The notes: generated from the sequence alone by a model not told the origin. 44,820 nt of DNA from an uncultured Curtobacterium sp. (GCA_913778205.1 CAJYUW010000027.1:1-44820); one strand, 5' to 3'; numbered from the stretch's first letter, positions 31,667-41,490 are shown. Numbers and translations are program-made.

Positions 31667-32800
31667 ATGTCATTCCGCGCCGCGGCCCCCGCGACGACCA
31701 CCGTCCGGCTCCTCGACCCCGAGGGCCGGTTCGTGGAGACCGACGAGAACGCCGAGTTCGCCGCCGCCGCGCGGGCGATCCCGGACGAGACCCTGCTGGC
31801 GATGCACCGCCGCATGGTGCTCACCCGTCGGTTCGACCACGCCGGTCACAACCTCCAGCGCACCGGGCAACTCGGCCTCTGGGTACCGAGCCACGGGCAA
31901 GAGGCCGCACAGACCGGCTCGGTGTTCGCCCTCCGTGCCCAGGACCACGTCTTCCCCTCGTACCGCGAGCACGCCGTCACCACCGAGCGTGGCGTCGAGC
32001 CGATGGAGATCATCGCGATGTACCGCGGCCAGACGCACGGCGGATGGGACCCGGACGAGCGCGGCAACACCCACATCTCGACCCTCGTGATCGGCTCGCA
32101 GACGCTGCACGCGACGGGGTACGCGCTCGGCCAGAAGCTCGACGGCGTGGTCGGCACGGGCGATCCCGACGTCGACGCATGCTCCATCGTGTACTTCGGC
32201 GACGGCGCGACGAGCCAGGGCGACGTGAACGAGGCGTTCGTCTTCGCCTCCTCCACACGGGCGCCCGTCGTGTTCTTCCTGCAGAACAACCACTGGGCGA
32301 TCTCGGTCCCGGTCTCGGTGCAGTCGCCGACCCCGCTCGTCGACCGCCCGCGCGGCTTCGGCATCCCGAGCGTCCTCATCGACGGCAACGACATCCTCGC
32401 GTCCTACACGGCCTCCGTCGTGGCGACCGAGCACGCCCGCAGCGGACAGGGTCCGGCGTTCATCGAGGCCGACACCTACCGCATCGGCGCGCACACCAGT
32501 TCGGACGACCCGAGCCGGTACCGCGCCGACGGCGAGCTCGAGGAGTGGGTGCGCCGCGACCCGATCGCCCGCTCCGAGGCGTACCTGCGCTCGAAGGGTG
32601 CGACGGACGAGCAGTTCGCCGCGTTCGACGCCGAGGGCGAGGACCTTGCGGCCGACGTCCGCCGCCGCACCGTCGAGCTGACCCCGCCGCCCATCGGCAC
32701 CATGTTCGACCACGTCTACCGCGAGCCGCACCCGATCGTGGCGGAGCAGAAGGCCTGGCTCGCGGAGTACGAGGCCGGCTTCGAGGGGAGCGCCCACTGA
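31667..32800 (+). CDS. pdhA: 2-oxoacid dehydrogenase E1 component, alpha subunit
   Basis: A 377-residue thiamine-diphosphate enzyme subunit. The ThDP/Mg motif runs from YFGDGATSQGDVNEAF to FFLQNN; YREHAV, RIGAHTSSDDPSRY and the regulatory-loop region are present. It is the heterotetrameric (alpha2beta2) type used for pyruvate or branched-chain 2-oxoacids. Which substrate is not certain: many actinobacteria use AceE for pyruvate and this operon for branched-chain acids, while others use it for pyruvate; I keep pdhA with reservation. Its stop overlaps the E1beta ATG (TGATG). Confidence 0.93.
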   Translation: MSFRAAAPATTTVRLLDPEGRFVETDENAEFAAAARAIPDETLLAMHRRMVLTRRFDHAGHNLQRTGQLGLWVPSHGQEAAQTGSVFALRAQDHVFPSYREHAVTTERGVEPMEIIAMYRGQTHGGWDPDERGNTHISTLVIGSQTLHATGYALGQKLDGVVGTGDPDVDACSIVYFGDGATSQGDVNEAFVFASSTRAPVVFFLQNNHWAISVPVSVQSPTPLVDRPRGFGIPSVLIDGNDILASYTASVVATEHARSGQGPAFIEADTYRIGAHTSSDDPSRYRADGELEEWVRRDPIARSEAYLRSKGATDEQFAAFDAEGEDLAADVRRRTVELTPPPIGTMFDHVYREPHPIVAEQKAWLAEYEAGFEGSAH

Positions 32801-33849
32801 TGAGCACCACCGAGCAGCTCTTCGACTACACCCTCCGCGCCCACCCCGGCGCCGGCGAGGTCCCGAGCGACCCCACCCCGACGCTGACGATGGCGAAGGC
32901 GCTCAACGCCGGGCTCGCCGCCGCGATGCAGGCCGACGACAAGGTCCTGCTCATGGGCGAGGACATCGGCCAGCTCGGCGGGGTGTTCCGCATCACCGAA
33001 GGCCTGCAGGACCGCTTCGGCCCCGAGCGCGTGCGGGACACCCCGCTCGCCGAGTCCGGCATCATCGGCACCGCGATCGGTCTGGCCCTCCGCGGCTACC
33101 GGCCGGTCGTCGAGATCCAGTTCGACGGCTTCGTGTGGCCCGGCTTCGACCAGATCACGTCGCAGCTCGCGAAGATGCAGAACCGGCTCCCCGACCACAT
33201 GTCGCTGCCGGTCGTCATCCGCATCCCCTACGGCGGGCACATCGGCGCCGTCGAGCACCACCAGGAGTCCCCGGAGGCGTACTTCGCGCACACCGCGGGC
33301 CTCCGCGTGGTGAGCCCGAGCACCCCGAACGACGCCTACTGGATGATCCAGGAGGCAGTGGCGTCGAAGGACCCGGTGGTGTTCCTCGAGCCGAAGTCCC
33401 GGTACTGGCCGAAGGGGCAGGTCGACCTCGTCGGCGGCCACGTCCCGATGCACACCACGCGCGTCGCCCGCACCGGCACCGAGATCACCCTCGTCGGCCA
33501 CGGCGCCATGGTCGCCACGCTCATGCAGGCGGCGGAGATCGCCGACGCCGAGGGCACGAGCTGCGAGGTCGTCGATCTCCGCTCGATCTCGCCGATCGAC
33601 TGGGAGCCGCTGCTCGCCTCGGTCGCGAAGACCGGCCGACTCGTCATCGCGCAAGAGGCCTCCGGCTTCGTGAGCGTCGGCAGCGAGATCGCCGCGACCG
33701 TGGCCGAGCGAGCGTTCTACACGCTGCAGGCGCCGCCGCTCCGGGTGTCCGGCTTCGACGTGCCGTTCCCGGTGTCGAAGCTCGAGCACCTGCACCTCCC
33801 GGACGCCGACCGCGTCCTCGAGGCCGTCGACCGCGCCCTCGCGTACTGA
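32800..33849 (+). CDS. 2-oxoacid dehydrogenase E1 component, beta subunit
   Basis: A 349-residue transketolase-like beta subunit. Recognisable segments: [60 protein letters not shown] and [18 protein letters not shown]. It contributes to the ThDP site at the interface with E1alpha and to E2 binding. Coupled to E1alpha by a one-base overlap and followed by E2 after 28 bases. Confidence 0.95.
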   Translation: MSTTEQLFDYTLRAHPGAGEVPSDPTPTLTMAKALNAGLAAAMQADDKVLLMGEDIGQLGGVFRITEGLQDRFGPERVRDTPLAESGIIGTAIGLALRGYRPVVEIQFDGFVWPGFDQITSQLAKMQNRLPDHMSLPVVIRIPYGGHIGAVEHHQESPEAYFAHTAGLRVVSPSTPNDAYWMIQEAVASKDPVVFLEPKSRYWPKGQVDLVGGHVPMHTTRVARTGTEITLVGHGAMVATLMQAAEIADAEGTSCEVVDLRSISPIDWEPLLASVAKTGRLVIAQEASGFVSVGSEIAATVAERAFYTLQAPPLRVSGFDVPFPVSKLEHLHLPDADRVLEAVDRALAY

Positions 33850-33877
33850 CCCCCTGTCCGACCCCGAAGGAGCCGTA

Positions 33878-35515
33878 GTGGCCGCCGCCGAATTCCCCCT
33901 GCCCGACGTGGGCGAAGGCCTGACCGAGGCCGAGATCGTCCAGTGGCGCGTCGCCATCGGGGACGAGATCGCCGTCGACCAGGTGCTCGTGGAGATCGAG
34001 ACGGCGAAGTCGCTCGTGGAGCTGCCGTCGCCGTTCGCCGGCACGGTCACCGGGCTGCTCGTCGCCGAGGGCGACACGGTCGAGGTCGGGCGTCCGATCA
34101 TCCGGGTCGACTCCGACGCCGCCGGCGGCCAGCCGGGAGGCGCGGCACCCGTCGCCGAATCCGCCCCGGCAGCCCCCGCGGTCGCCGCCACCCCGCCCGT
34201 CGCCGCCACCCCGCCCGTCGCCCCCGCCCCGTCCGCCGTCCCCGCGCCGCCGGTCGCGTCCGCCCCGGCGGCGCCTGCTCCGGCCACCGCGGCTCCCGCT
34301 GCGCCGGCATCGTCGGCTCCGGCAGCGCCGGCGACCCGGCAGCCGGCAGCCGCCGCGCCGGCCGCACCCGCGGCCACGGCAGCCGCCGCGCCGACGTCGG
34401 TCGCCGACGGCGCCGGTGTCGTCGGCACCGACGAGTCCTCCGGCGCGGTCCTCGTCGGCTACGGCTCCGCGACCTCGGCGCCGTCGCGTCGCAAGCCGGG
34501 TGCCCGCCGGGCCGCAGCCCTCGCGGCCGAGGCGAGCCGTGCCTCCAGTGCGGACGCCGCGGCGATGGCCGAGGCCGCCTCGGACCCGGGCGAGGACTCG
34601 ACCGCCGACGCGATCACCAGCCAGGGCTCCCGTCCGCGCAAGCGGACCACGGCGGAGAACGTCCTCGCGAAGCCCCCGATCCGGAAGCTCGCGCGGAACC
34701 TCGGTGTCGAGCTCACCGAGGTCGTCGCGACCGGGCTGACCGGTGAGGTCACCCGCGACGACGTCATCCGGCACGCCAAGCAGGCGAGCGTCTTCCGCAA
34801 CATCGAGACCCCGGACTGGGGCGAGGTGCGGCAGGAGACCATCCCGGTCAAGGGCGTCCGCAAGGCCATCGCCACCGCGATGACCACGTCCGCGTTCACG
34901 GCGCCGCACGTGTCCCTGTTCGTCGACGTCGACGCTACGCGCACGATGGAGTTCGTCAAGCGGCTCAAGGCCTCGCCGACGTTCGCCGGGGTGAAGGTCT
35001 CGCCGCTGCTCGTCTTCGCGAAGGCCGTGATCTGGGCCGTCCGCCGGAACCGCTCGGTGAACTCGACCTGGACCGACCGCGAGATCATCGTCCACCACTT
35101 CGTGAACCTCGGCATCGCGGCGGCCACCCCGCGCGGACTCATCGTGCCGAACATCAAGGACTCGCAGGACATGTCGCTCCTCGAGCTCGCGCAGGCCCTC
35201 GAGGAGCTCACGCTCACCGCGCGCGACGGCAAGACCACGCCGCAGCAGATGGCCGACGGCACGATCACCGTCACGAACATCGGCGTCTTCGGGATGGACA
35301 CCGGCACGCCGATCCTCAACCCGGGCGAGGTCGCGATCGTCGCGATGGGCACCATCAAGCCGAAGCCGTGGGTGACCGACGGCGAGGTCCGCTCGCGCAT
35401 GGTCACGACCATCGGCGCGTCGTTCGACCACCGGGTCGTGGACGGCGACGTGGCCTCGCGCTTCGTGCACGACGTCGCCTCGGTCATCGAGGAGCCGGCG
35501 CTCCTGCTCGACTGA
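33878..35515 (+). CDS. Dihydrolipoamide acyltransferase (E2)
   Basis: A 545-residue E2 with one lipoyl domain (about 1-80; lipoyl-Lys in [13 protein letters not shown]), a long Ala/Pro linker (about 85-190), a peripheral-subunit-binding domain (about 255-295: [18 protein letters not shown]) and a catalytic core (about 310-545) ending in [16 protein letters not shown] with the His/Asp pair. It transfers the acyl group to CoA. GTG start with AAGGAG 6 bases upstream. Two repeat cores lie in the linkers (GGAGGCGCGG at about 34137 and CCGTGCCTCC at about 34537). The E3 gene is not in the window. A strong terminator follows. Confidence 0.95.
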   Translation: MAAAEFPLPDVGEGLTEAEIVQWRVAIGDEIAVDQVLVEIETAKSLVELPSPFAGTVTGLLVAEGDTVEVGRPIIRVDSDAAGGQPGGAAPVAESAPAAPAVAATPPVAATPPVAPAPSAVPAPPVASAPAAPAPATAAPAAPASSAPAAPATRQPAAAAPAAPAATAAAAPTSVADGAGVVGTDESSGAVLVGYGSATSAPSRRKPGARRAAALAAEASRASSADAAAMAEAASDPGEDSTADAITSQGSRPRKRTTAENVLAKPPIRKLARNLGVELTEVVATGLTGEVTRDDVIRHAKQASVFRNIETPDWGEVRQETIPVKGVRKAIATAMTTSAFTAPHVSLFVDVDATRTMEFVKRLKASPTFAGVKVSPLLVFAKAVIWAVRRNRSVNSTWTDREIIVHHFVNLGIAAATPRGLIVPNIKDSQDMSLLELAQALEELTLTARDGKTTPQQMADGTITVTNIGVFGMDTGTPILNPGEVAIVAMGTIKPKPWVTDGEVRSRMVTTIGASFDHRVVDGDVASRFVHDVASVIEEPALLLD

Positions 35516-35525
35516 GCCGTCCGAC

Positions 35526-35555
35526 CCCACCCGTGCGGGAACCCGCACGGGTGGG
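35526..35555 (+). terminator. Strong terminator of the E1/E2 operon
   Basis: CCCACCCGTGCGGG (35526-35539) and CCCGCACGGGTGGG (35542-35555) are perfect 14-base arms with a two-base loop, followed by TTCG. It starts 11 bases after the E2 stop. Confidence 0.88.
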
Positions 35556-35620
35556 TTCGACCCCCGCGGATGTCGGTCCCCGTTCACCCGGATGTCGGTG
35601 GTGCGCGCGAGGATCGTGCC

Positions 35621-36196
35621 ATGGTCCACCAGCTCCTGGTCCCGCCGCAGGAGATCCGAACGGATCGGCTGCTGCTCACCCCGCTGCACCCGCGTGACGT
35701 CGACGACGTGCACCGGCTGTTCGCCGATGCGCGCACGTGGACCCACCTGCCCGCCGGTCGGCACCGCTCCCGGGCACAGACCGTCGAGATGGTGCAGGCG
35801 AAGATCGGTGGGCGCATCCGGCACGGGCTCGGGTCGTGGCTGGTGCGGTCCGTCCACGACGGCGGCTTCCTCGGCGTCGCCGGTGTCGACATGACCGCGG
35901 GGCACGTGTGGAACCTCGGGTACCGGTTCGTGCCGGAGTCCTGGGGGAACGGGTACGCGACCGAGGCCGCTGCAGCCGCGGTCCGGGCAGCGCACGACAC
36001 CGCGCCGGACGTCCCGGTGACCGGTCGTGTGCTGACGAACAACAGCGGCTCGGCCGTGGTGCTCCGACGCTCGGGCCTCGCGCTCCGCTGGCAGGGGACG
36101 ACCGCGACGCCGACCCCGGACGGCGTCGAGCGCCAGGTGTGGGCGGACCGGGCACTCAGCGACGAGCAGTTCGGCTGGTTGGTCGCGCACGCCTGA
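35621..36196 (+). CDS. GNAT family N-acetyltransferase (RimJ/RimL type)
   Basis: A 191-residue acetyltransferase. IRTDRLLLTPLHPRDVDDVH is the typical RimJ/RimL-type opening; the acetyl-CoA loop is in RFVPESWGNGYATEAAAAAV (Q/RxxGxG/A-like), and NNSGSAVVLRRSGL is motif B with the usual late Asn. Substrate unknown: protein N-termini, antibiotics and amino acids are all possible. It stands alone, convergent with the esterase operon, just after the terminator of E2. The octamer GATGTCGG is repeated upstream of the start (about 35569 and 35591). Confidence 0.88.
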   Translation: MVHQLLVPPQEIRTDRLLLTPLHPRDVDDVHRLFADARTWTHLPAGRHRSRAQTVEMVQAKIGGRIRHGLGSWLVRSVHDGGFLGVAGVDMTAGHVWNLGYRFVPESWGNGYATEAAAAAVRAAHDTAPDVPVTGRVLTNNSGSAVVLRRSGLALRWQGTTATPTPDGVERQVWADRALSDEQFGWLVAHA

Positions 36197-36205
36197 CGCG
36201 GGTCG

Positions 36206-37492
36206 TCAGCCGGACAGCGCGTCGCAGAGCAGCGGCAGCTCGGAGCGAAGCGACCACTGCACGGTGTTCCAGTCGTGGCCGCTCCTCGATGCCGAGACGA
36301 CGGTCGTGCGGATGCCGGCCCGACGTGCGGCCGCCCCGAGCAGCCGCGCGTTCTCGGTGAACTCGTGGTCGCTCGACCCCGCCGTCAGCCACAGCGCGTG
36401 CCCCCGGTAGGGCCCGTGCTCGGCCATCAGCGCACGGGGCGCGGCGGCCCGCCACCGGGCGACGGACCCGCCGAACGCCTGGTCGGCGCTGTGCTGCGGC
36501 GACTGGTCGATGGGCTGGAGCTCGCTCGACACCGCCAGCGCCGCGGCGAAGTCCGACGGGTGGCCGGTCAGGAACTGCACGGCGCAGGTGGCTCCCTGCG
36601 AGAACCCGACCATGCCCCAGTGCACACGGTCCCGGGCGACGGGCAGGTGCGACTCCACCCAGGCCGGGACGTCGCGTGTGACGTAGGTGTCGACGTGCCC
36701 GAGCCGCGAGTCCACGCACATCGTGTTCCGCCCGGGCGCGGACAGCTGGTCGACGGAGAGGACGATCGGCGCACGGCCGTGGTGGGCCCGGGCGTAGTCG
36801 TCGAGCACGGTCCCCATCCGGCCGGCCGTGAACATGTCGCTCGGCGCCCCGGGCTGCCCCGCGAACGCCAGGACCACCGGGAGCGGGGCGGGGTCCCGGA
36901 CGAGGGCAGCAGGCGGCAGGTAGACGATCGCCGGTCGGGCGTCGAAGTGCGATCGGCGTCCGGGGATCGTCACGGTGCGGACCTCGCCGACGGTCGGCAT
37001 CGAGGCTGCGGGGGCGGCGTCGAGGTCGAGCTCGGGGTAGGGGTCGGTCTGGACGACGGTGCCGAGCGTCGGGTACTTGGCGAACTCCACGTTGACCCCG
37101 AGCGCGGGCACGAGGAGCGCCGCGGGCACGAGCACGATCGCGGTCGCCCGCCGCCACCCGCCGCCCTGCACGAGCCCGGTGACGGCGAGGGCGAGGGCCG
37201 CGGCGGCGAGGGCACACCACATCCGGGTGACCGCGCTGAGCGACACCCCGAACAGGTCGATGACGTCGCTCGTCACCCAGCACGCCAGGAGCACGACGAC
37301 GGCCGCGCCCGCAGCCACCGCCGCGCGGACGCCCACGGCGCGCCACGCCGCGCGGGACCGCCAGGCCGCCGCGCGGTGGCGGAGCGCCGGCAGCAGCACG
37401 AGCAGCGCGACCACGGCGAACGCGGCGTCGATCGGGACGAGCTTCGACGGCGCCTGCAGCTGGGTGGCGAGGAGCCACTCCGTGGGGCTCAC
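36206..37492 (-). CDS. Membrane-anchored alpha/beta hydrolase (esterase family)
   Basis: A 428-residue protein. The first 160 residues have four membrane helices ([66 protein letters not shown]). The extracellular part is an esterase-D/mycolyltransferase-like alpha/beta hydrolase (about 200-428): the nucleophile is in VGFSQGATCA, and the final His in SRSGHDWNTVQW. Its GTG start overlaps the stop of the MprF-like gene by 4 bases (GTGA). Hydrolases next to aminoacyl-lipid synthases are known to cleave aminoacyl-phosphatidylglycerol (AhyD type), so a lipid-remodelling role is a fair guess. Confidence 0.87.
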   Translation of the reverse strand: MSPTEWLLATQLQAPSKLVPIDAAFAVVALLVLLPALRHRAAAWRSRAAWRAVGVRAAVAAGAAVVVLLACWVTSDVIDLFGVSLSAVTRMWCALAAAALALAVTGLVQGGGWRRATAIVLVPAALLVPALGVNVEFAKYPTLGTVVQTDPYPELDLDAAPAASMPTVGEVRTVTIPGRRSHFDARPAIVYLPPAALVRDPAPLPVVLAFAGQPGAPSDMFTAGRMGTVLDDYARAHHGRAPIVLSVDQLSAPGRNTMCVDSRLGHVDTYVTRDVPAWVESHLPVARDRVHWGMVGFSQGATCAVQFLTGHPSDFAAALAVSSELQPIDQSPQHSADQAFGGSVARWRAAAPRALMAEHGPYRGHALWLTAGSSDHEFTENARLLGAAARRAGIRTTVVSASRSGHDWNTVQWSLRSELPLLCDALSG

Positions 37493-39573
37493 GGGCGTCC
37501 GGCAGCGGTGGTCGGCCGCGCGGGCTCGCGGTGCGCCTGTCCGCGGTGCGCCTGCCGCAGCGCCCACAGGTGCCTCGGCCGGAGCCCCGGCACGTACGCC
37601 GCCGCGAGCGCGCGTGCCGTCCGCGGCAGGTGGAGCGGTGTCGGGACGACGAGCCAGAGCGGCTCGTGTCGCGCGCCGAACTTCTCCTTGAAGCGCTGCA
37701 GCGACCGGAAGCCGTAGACCGGTTCGAGGACGCGGGCGATCACCGCGGAGCCCCGCGACACGAGCGCACCGGCGCCCGGGTGCGCGGCGAGCGGCGTCCC
37801 GGACAGGCTGATCGTCGTGAGGCCGGCGTCGCGGGCACGGAGGGCCGTCCGGGCGATGAGGAACTCCATCACGCCCGGCATGCCGTCCTCGCCACGGCGC
37901 ATCACGTCGAGCGTCCAGCCGGTCAGCGCGCCGCGTTCGTGCACGGGGAGCCAGCTCGTCACCCCGACGACGTGCTCCTCGGCGTCGATCGCGAGCATGA
38001 GTCGCACGTCCGGGTCGTCGAGTTCCCGCAGCCCGCCGAGCGTGAAGCCCATCTCGGGCAGACGGCGGTCCGCCGCCCACCGGGTGCAGACGGCCTCGAC
38101 CTCGCTCCGGTGCGCCGCCGACAGCGCCGCGAAGGTGGTCCACTCGTCGCGGATGCCCTCGCGGTCGGCGCGGTTCGACGCCGTGCGGAGGTCCTGGCGC
38201 TTCTTGCCGCTCAGGCTGAACTCGGCGACGTCGAGCACTGCTTCGACGCCGACCGGCACGGCCGTCCACCCGTCGGCGGCGAGGATCTGCCGCACCGGGT
38301 CGTGCACGCTCGTGAACGCGGGCACCCACCCGTTCCGCTCGCACGCGCTGGCGAAGGCGGCGAGCACCGCCGGACGGTCGGCGGCGGCGCACACCGGGTC
38401 CGACACGGTCAGAGCGACGTCGCCGTGGACGCGGTGGGCGACCGCGCCGAGTCCGCCGGGGTGCACCCAGGTGGCGTTGCCGTGCCAGGTGCCCATGTGT
38501 CCGAGGCTACCGGCGTCGCCGTCGCGGATCATCTCCACGAGGGCCGCCTGTGAGCCTTCGACGGCGCGGAACCGGGCGCGGACCAGTCGCCCGTGCAGCC
38601 CGATCACGACCGCGAGCACGGCCGCGGGGACGAGCCAGGCACCGAGCAGCGTGACCTGCCACTCGAGCGCGTCCAGACCGAGCCCCTGCCACTGCACGCC
38701 GTCCGTCTGCACCGGCTCGATCACGAACGCGTCGGCGAGCACGACCGTGAGCGTCACCAGGACCCCGACGGCGAGGGTGACGCCGAGGCGGCGTCCGTGC
38801 TGCACGAGCCACCCCGCGAGGACGAGGAGGACGCCGACCGCCGCGACCGACTCGTCGCGCATCGCGTCCGCGAAGGGGGACAGGACGCCGTCGGCCTGCG
38901 GCACGACGAGGGTCACCAGGGTGCCGGCGCCGAGGGCGCAGAGGACCGCGACGACGAGGGTACGCGTGGGCGGGACGGCGCGCGCGGTGCGTTCCGTCGG
39001 TCGTTCCGTCGGTCGGGAGGCGCGGTGCGCGACGACCGCGCCGGCTGCGGTCCCGAGCAGGGTCGCGAGGGCACGAGCCAGGTCCGACCCGTGGCCGGCG
39101 AACAGGACGAGCGTGAGCACCACGGTCCAGAGCACCGTGCGGACGCGCCACCGCCACTGGACGGGCATCGTCGCCGACGCGGCACCGAGGAGGGCGACGG
39201 CGACGGTCGAGGGCGCGAACAGCGGCTGCCCGTTCGCGGCCTCGGCGTGCGCTTCGCCGAGCGCGGCCCCGATCGTGACGGCGGCCTGGGTGGCGAGCAC
39301 GGCCAGGACGGGCGCGACGACCCCGACGAGGACCGTGCGCACCGAGCCGAGCACCCGCTCCGCGATCCAGGTCGTGGCCACGACGGCGACGAGGGCGAGG
39401 CACGCGACGGGCGGGTGGTGCGGGAAGTCCGGCTCGGAGTGCATCATCCGCGCGGTCACGATCGCGAGCGCGGCGGCGACCGCGACGGCGAGGGTCACCG
39501 GGACGGTGCGGAGACGGGAGAGGACGTGATGGACTGCCACGTCCTCATCGAAGCGGCGGGACGCCCGCGGCAC
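37489..39573 (-). CDS. MprF-like DUF2156 membrane protein (aminoacyl-lipid synthase type)
   Basis: A 694-residue protein with about ten membrane helices over residues 15-355 and a cytosolic C-terminal DUF2156 domain (about 365-680) of the tandem GNAT fold seen in lysyl/alanyl-phosphatidylglycerol synthases: AVAHRVHGDVALTVSDPVCA, FSLSGKKRQDLRTASNRADR, GVMEFLIARTALRARDAGLT and YGFRSLQRFKEKFGARHEPL. Members move an amino acid from tRNA to membrane lipid and help resist cationic peptides. The N-terminus is unclear: GTG at 39573 or another at 39543. The loop SRPTERPTERTAR carries a repeat-core copy (about 39017). It overlaps the esterase gene and follows a two-component system. Confidence 0.88.
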   Translation of the reverse strand: MPRASRRFDEDVAVHHVLSRLRTVPVTLAVAVAAALAIVTARMMHSEPDFPHHPPVACLALVAVVATTWIAERVLGSVRTVLVGVVAPVLAVLATQAAVTIGAALGEAHAEAANGQPLFAPSTVAVALLGAASATMPVQWRWRVRTVLWTVVLTLVLFAGHGSDLARALATLLGTAAGAVVAHRASRPTERPTERTARAVPPTRTLVVAVLCALGAGTLVTLVVPQADGVLSPFADAMRDESVAAVGVLLVLAGWLVQHGRRLGVTLAVGVLVTLTVVLADAFVIEPVQTDGVQWQGLGLDALEWQVTLLGAWLVPAAVLAVVIGLHGRLVRARFRAVEGSQAALVEMIRDGDAGSLGHMGTWHGNATWVHPGGLGAVAHRVHGDVALTVSDPVCAAADRPAVLAAFASACERNGWVPAFTSVHDPVRQILAADGWTAVPVGVEAVLDVAEFSLSGKKRQDLRTASNRADREGIRDEWTTFAALSAAHRSEVEAVCTRWAADRRLPEMGFTLGGLRELDDPDVRLMLAIDAEEHVVGVTSWLPVHERGALTGWTLDVMRRGEDGMPGVMEFLIARTALRARDAGLTTISLSGTPLAAHPGAGALVSRGSAVIARVLEPVYGFRSLQRFKEKFGARHEPLWLVVPTPLHLPRTARALAAAYVPGLRPRHLWALRQAHRGQAHREPARPTTAAGRP

Positions 39574-39595
39574 ATCGCTCCGCGGCGTGAACCTC

Positions 39596-39615
39596 CGGTG
39601 GCCGATCGGCCACCG
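39596..39615. terminator. 20-base perfect palindrome after the histidine-kinase gene
   Basis: CGGTGGCCGATCGGCCACCG is self-complementary across its full length. It lies between the histidine kinase stop (39620) and the DUF2156 start (39573) on the minus strand. It could terminate the two-component transcript or be a dimeric binding site controlling the DUF2156 operon. Confidence 0.6.
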
Positions 39616-39619
39616 TCCG

Positions 39620-40816
39620 TCATCCGACGGTCGGGGTGTGGTCGGCCGGGATGCGCAGGTGCAGGGCGAACCCGTCGCCGGGCTGGGGGCCGGCCTCGAG
39701 GGAGCCGCCGAGCAGGGAGGCGCGCTCGCCGAGCCCGATGAGTCCGAGTCCCGAGCCGGGCAGCTCGAGCCGCTCGGCCCGGGCGGGGCCGTTCACGAGG
39801 TCGACGAGCACGATGCCGTCGTGCAGGCGTGCACTGACCCGGACGGCGGCATCGGGGGCGTGCTTCCGGACGTTGGTGAGCCCCTCCTGCACGAAGCGGT
39901 ACACGGCGCGCTGCACGGGCTGGCCGAGCGACTCCGGCAGGTCCACGGTGACGGTGGTCTCGAGGCCGCTGTCGGCGATCAGGCGGGGCAGGTCGGCGAG
40001 CACGGGCTGCGGGGCGATCTCGCGTGCGGTGCCGCCCGACGCCCGGAGCACCTGCACCATCTCCCGGAGCTCCTGCAGCGTCACCACGCACAGCTGCCGG
40101 ATCGTCCGGGCGAAGCCGCGTTCGGCCTCGTCGCGCCCGGCGACCTGCACGGCTCCGGCCTGGACCGCGATGAGGGTGACCTGGTGCGAGACGACGTCGT
40201 GCATCTCCCGTGCGAGCAGGGCGCGCTCCCGCGACAGTGCGACCTCGGCCGCCTGCCGACGCTCGTCCTCGCGGGCGAGCCGGACCTCGGTGAGCTGCTC
40301 CGTGAGCCGCGCCCGTGTCCGCACGAGCAGCCCGATCGCCAGCGGGCCGATGGCGAAGATGAGGGCGTACAGGACGGACACGACGAGTTCGTCGAGGCTC
40401 TGCGGCGGCCCGACGAACCCGCTGAAGCCGACGAACTGCACGAGCGCGGCGAAGAGCATCAGCCACCGGCGGTCGGTGCGCTCGCCGAGCGTGAAGAGCG
40501 CGATGCTCGCGGCCACGACCGCCGACCCGACGAAGAGGCCGGGCATCGTCAGCGCGAAGGCGAGGACGGGGAACCGGCGGCGCAGGAGCAGCGCAGCGGC
40601 GGCGAGCAGCGACAGCGCGGTCTCGACCTGCGTCGCACCGGAGATGTCGAGCACGGCGTCCGCGACGGCGGCGACGATGAACAGCAGGTCGACCACCCAC
40701 CAGGGTGCCCGGTGGGTGCGCGCCCAGCGCAGGCCGGCGTCGACGAGGCGGTCGAGCCTCCCGTCGGTGTCGGCGAGGAACTGCGCGAGCCGAGCCCGGT
40801 CCCGGTGCTCAGCCAT
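39620..40816 (-). CDS. NarL-type sensor histidine kinase
   Basis: A 398-residue membrane kinase. About five hydrophobic helices in residues 40-165 make up the sensor; a coiled coil (RLTEQLTEVRLAREDERRQA) leads to the HisKA_3 dimerisation helix with the phospho-acceptor His206 in REMHDVVSHQ. The ATPase domain ends with the G-box GSGLGLIGLGERASLLGG. There is no large extracellular loop, so it probably senses membrane state or a membrane-soluble signal, as in LiaS/DesK-type kinases. Start codon is 8 bases inside the end of the response-regulator gene. Confidence 0.93.
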   Translation of the reverse strand: MAEHRDRARLAQFLADTDGRLDRLVDAGLRWARTHRAPWWVVDLLFIVAAVADAVLDISGATQVETALSLLAAAALLLRRRFPVLAFALTMPGLFVGSAVVAASIALFTLGERTDRRWLMLFAALVQFVGFSGFVGPPQSLDELVVSVLYALIFAIGPLAIGLLVRTRARLTEQLTEVRLAREDERRQAAEVALSRERALLAREMHDVVSHQVTLIAVQAGAVQVAGRDEAERGFARTIRQLCVVTLQELREMVQVLRASGGTAREIAPQPVLADLPRLIADSGLETTVTVDLPESLGQPVQRAVYRFVQEGLTNVRKHAPDAAVRVSARLHDGIVLVDLVNGPARAERLELPGSGLGLIGLGERASLLGGSLEAGPQPGDGFALHLRIPADHTPTVG

Positions 40817-41441
40817 CCAGCAGTCCTGCCTCGGCCGCGCGCAGGGCGAGCTGGACGCGCGTCGCGACGCCGAACGCCACGAGGAGGGCCCGGACGTCCT
40901 CCTTGACGGTGCCGGTGCTCACGCCGAGGCGTCGCCCGATGTCCGGGTTGCTGGCGCCGTCGGCGATGCAGCGGAGGACCGCGCGCTCCCGGTCGCTGAG
41001 CGGTGGGACCGCGACCGGCGACCGCGCCGCGAAGAGCCGGCGGCGGTCCACCCCCGGCGCCAGCACCACGCCACCGCGGGCGAGCACGCGGACGTACTCG
41101 GCGAGTGCCTCGGGGTCGGTGTCCTTGAGCAGGAAGCCCGCGGCCCCGAGCTCCATCGCCCTGCCGATGTACTCCTCGGCGTCGAACGTCGTGAGCATGG
41201 CCACCGCCGGTGGGTCGGGCAGCGCGTGGACGTCGCGGAGCACGTCGAGACCGTTCACGTGCGGCATCCGGACGTCGAGCAGGACAACGTCCGGCCGGTG
41301 CTCGGCGATCACCCCCACCGCGTCGACGTCGTTCGTCGTCGCGACGACCTCGATGTCCGGCGCGGCGCCGAGGATGAGTTCGAAGCCGTAGCGCACGAGC
41401 GTCTCGTCGTCGACGATCACCACCGAGGTCACGGGCGTCAT
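40809..41441 (-). CDS. NarL/LuxR-type response regulator
   Basis: A 210-residue regulator. The receiver domain has the acidic pair VDDE (about 11-12), the phospho-acceptor Asp56 in VVLLDVRMP, and the switch Thr/Lys (TTFD; LLKD). The C-terminal LuxR helix-turn-helix (about 145-200) includes LSDRERAVLRCIADGASNPD and VSTGTVKEDVRALL. It overlaps the kinase gene by 8 bases. Candidate target: the DUF2156/esterase operon downstream (inference from position). Confidence 0.94.
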   Translation of the reverse strand: MTPVTSVVIVDDETLVRYGFELILGAAPDIEVVATTNDVDAVGVIAEHRPDVVLLDVRMPHVNGLDVLRDVHALPDPPAVAMLTTFDAEEYIGRAMELGAAGFLLKDTDPEALAEYVRVLARGGVVLAPGVDRRRLFAARSPVAVPPLSDRERAVLRCIADGASNPDIGRRLGVSTGTVKEDVRALLVAFGVATRVQLALRAAEAGLLDG

Positions 41442-41477
41442 CTTGTCACGGGCATTGGTGTTCGTGAGCGGACTCGC

Positions 41478-41483
41478 TACTGT
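41478..41483 (+). promoter_or_regulatory. -10 box for the gntR gene
   Basis: TACTGT, 87 bases before the ATG; the expected transcription start falls just at the left edge of the operator at 41491, so a bound repressor would block initiation. Confidence 0.45.
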
Positions 41484-41490
41484 GATGGGA

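Noticed and set aside
38507..39403. Minus-strand frame of 298 codons inside the DUF2156 gene
   Set aside because: Same region in another frame, Arg/Pro-rich, no motif; the DUF2156 frame has clear membrane helices.
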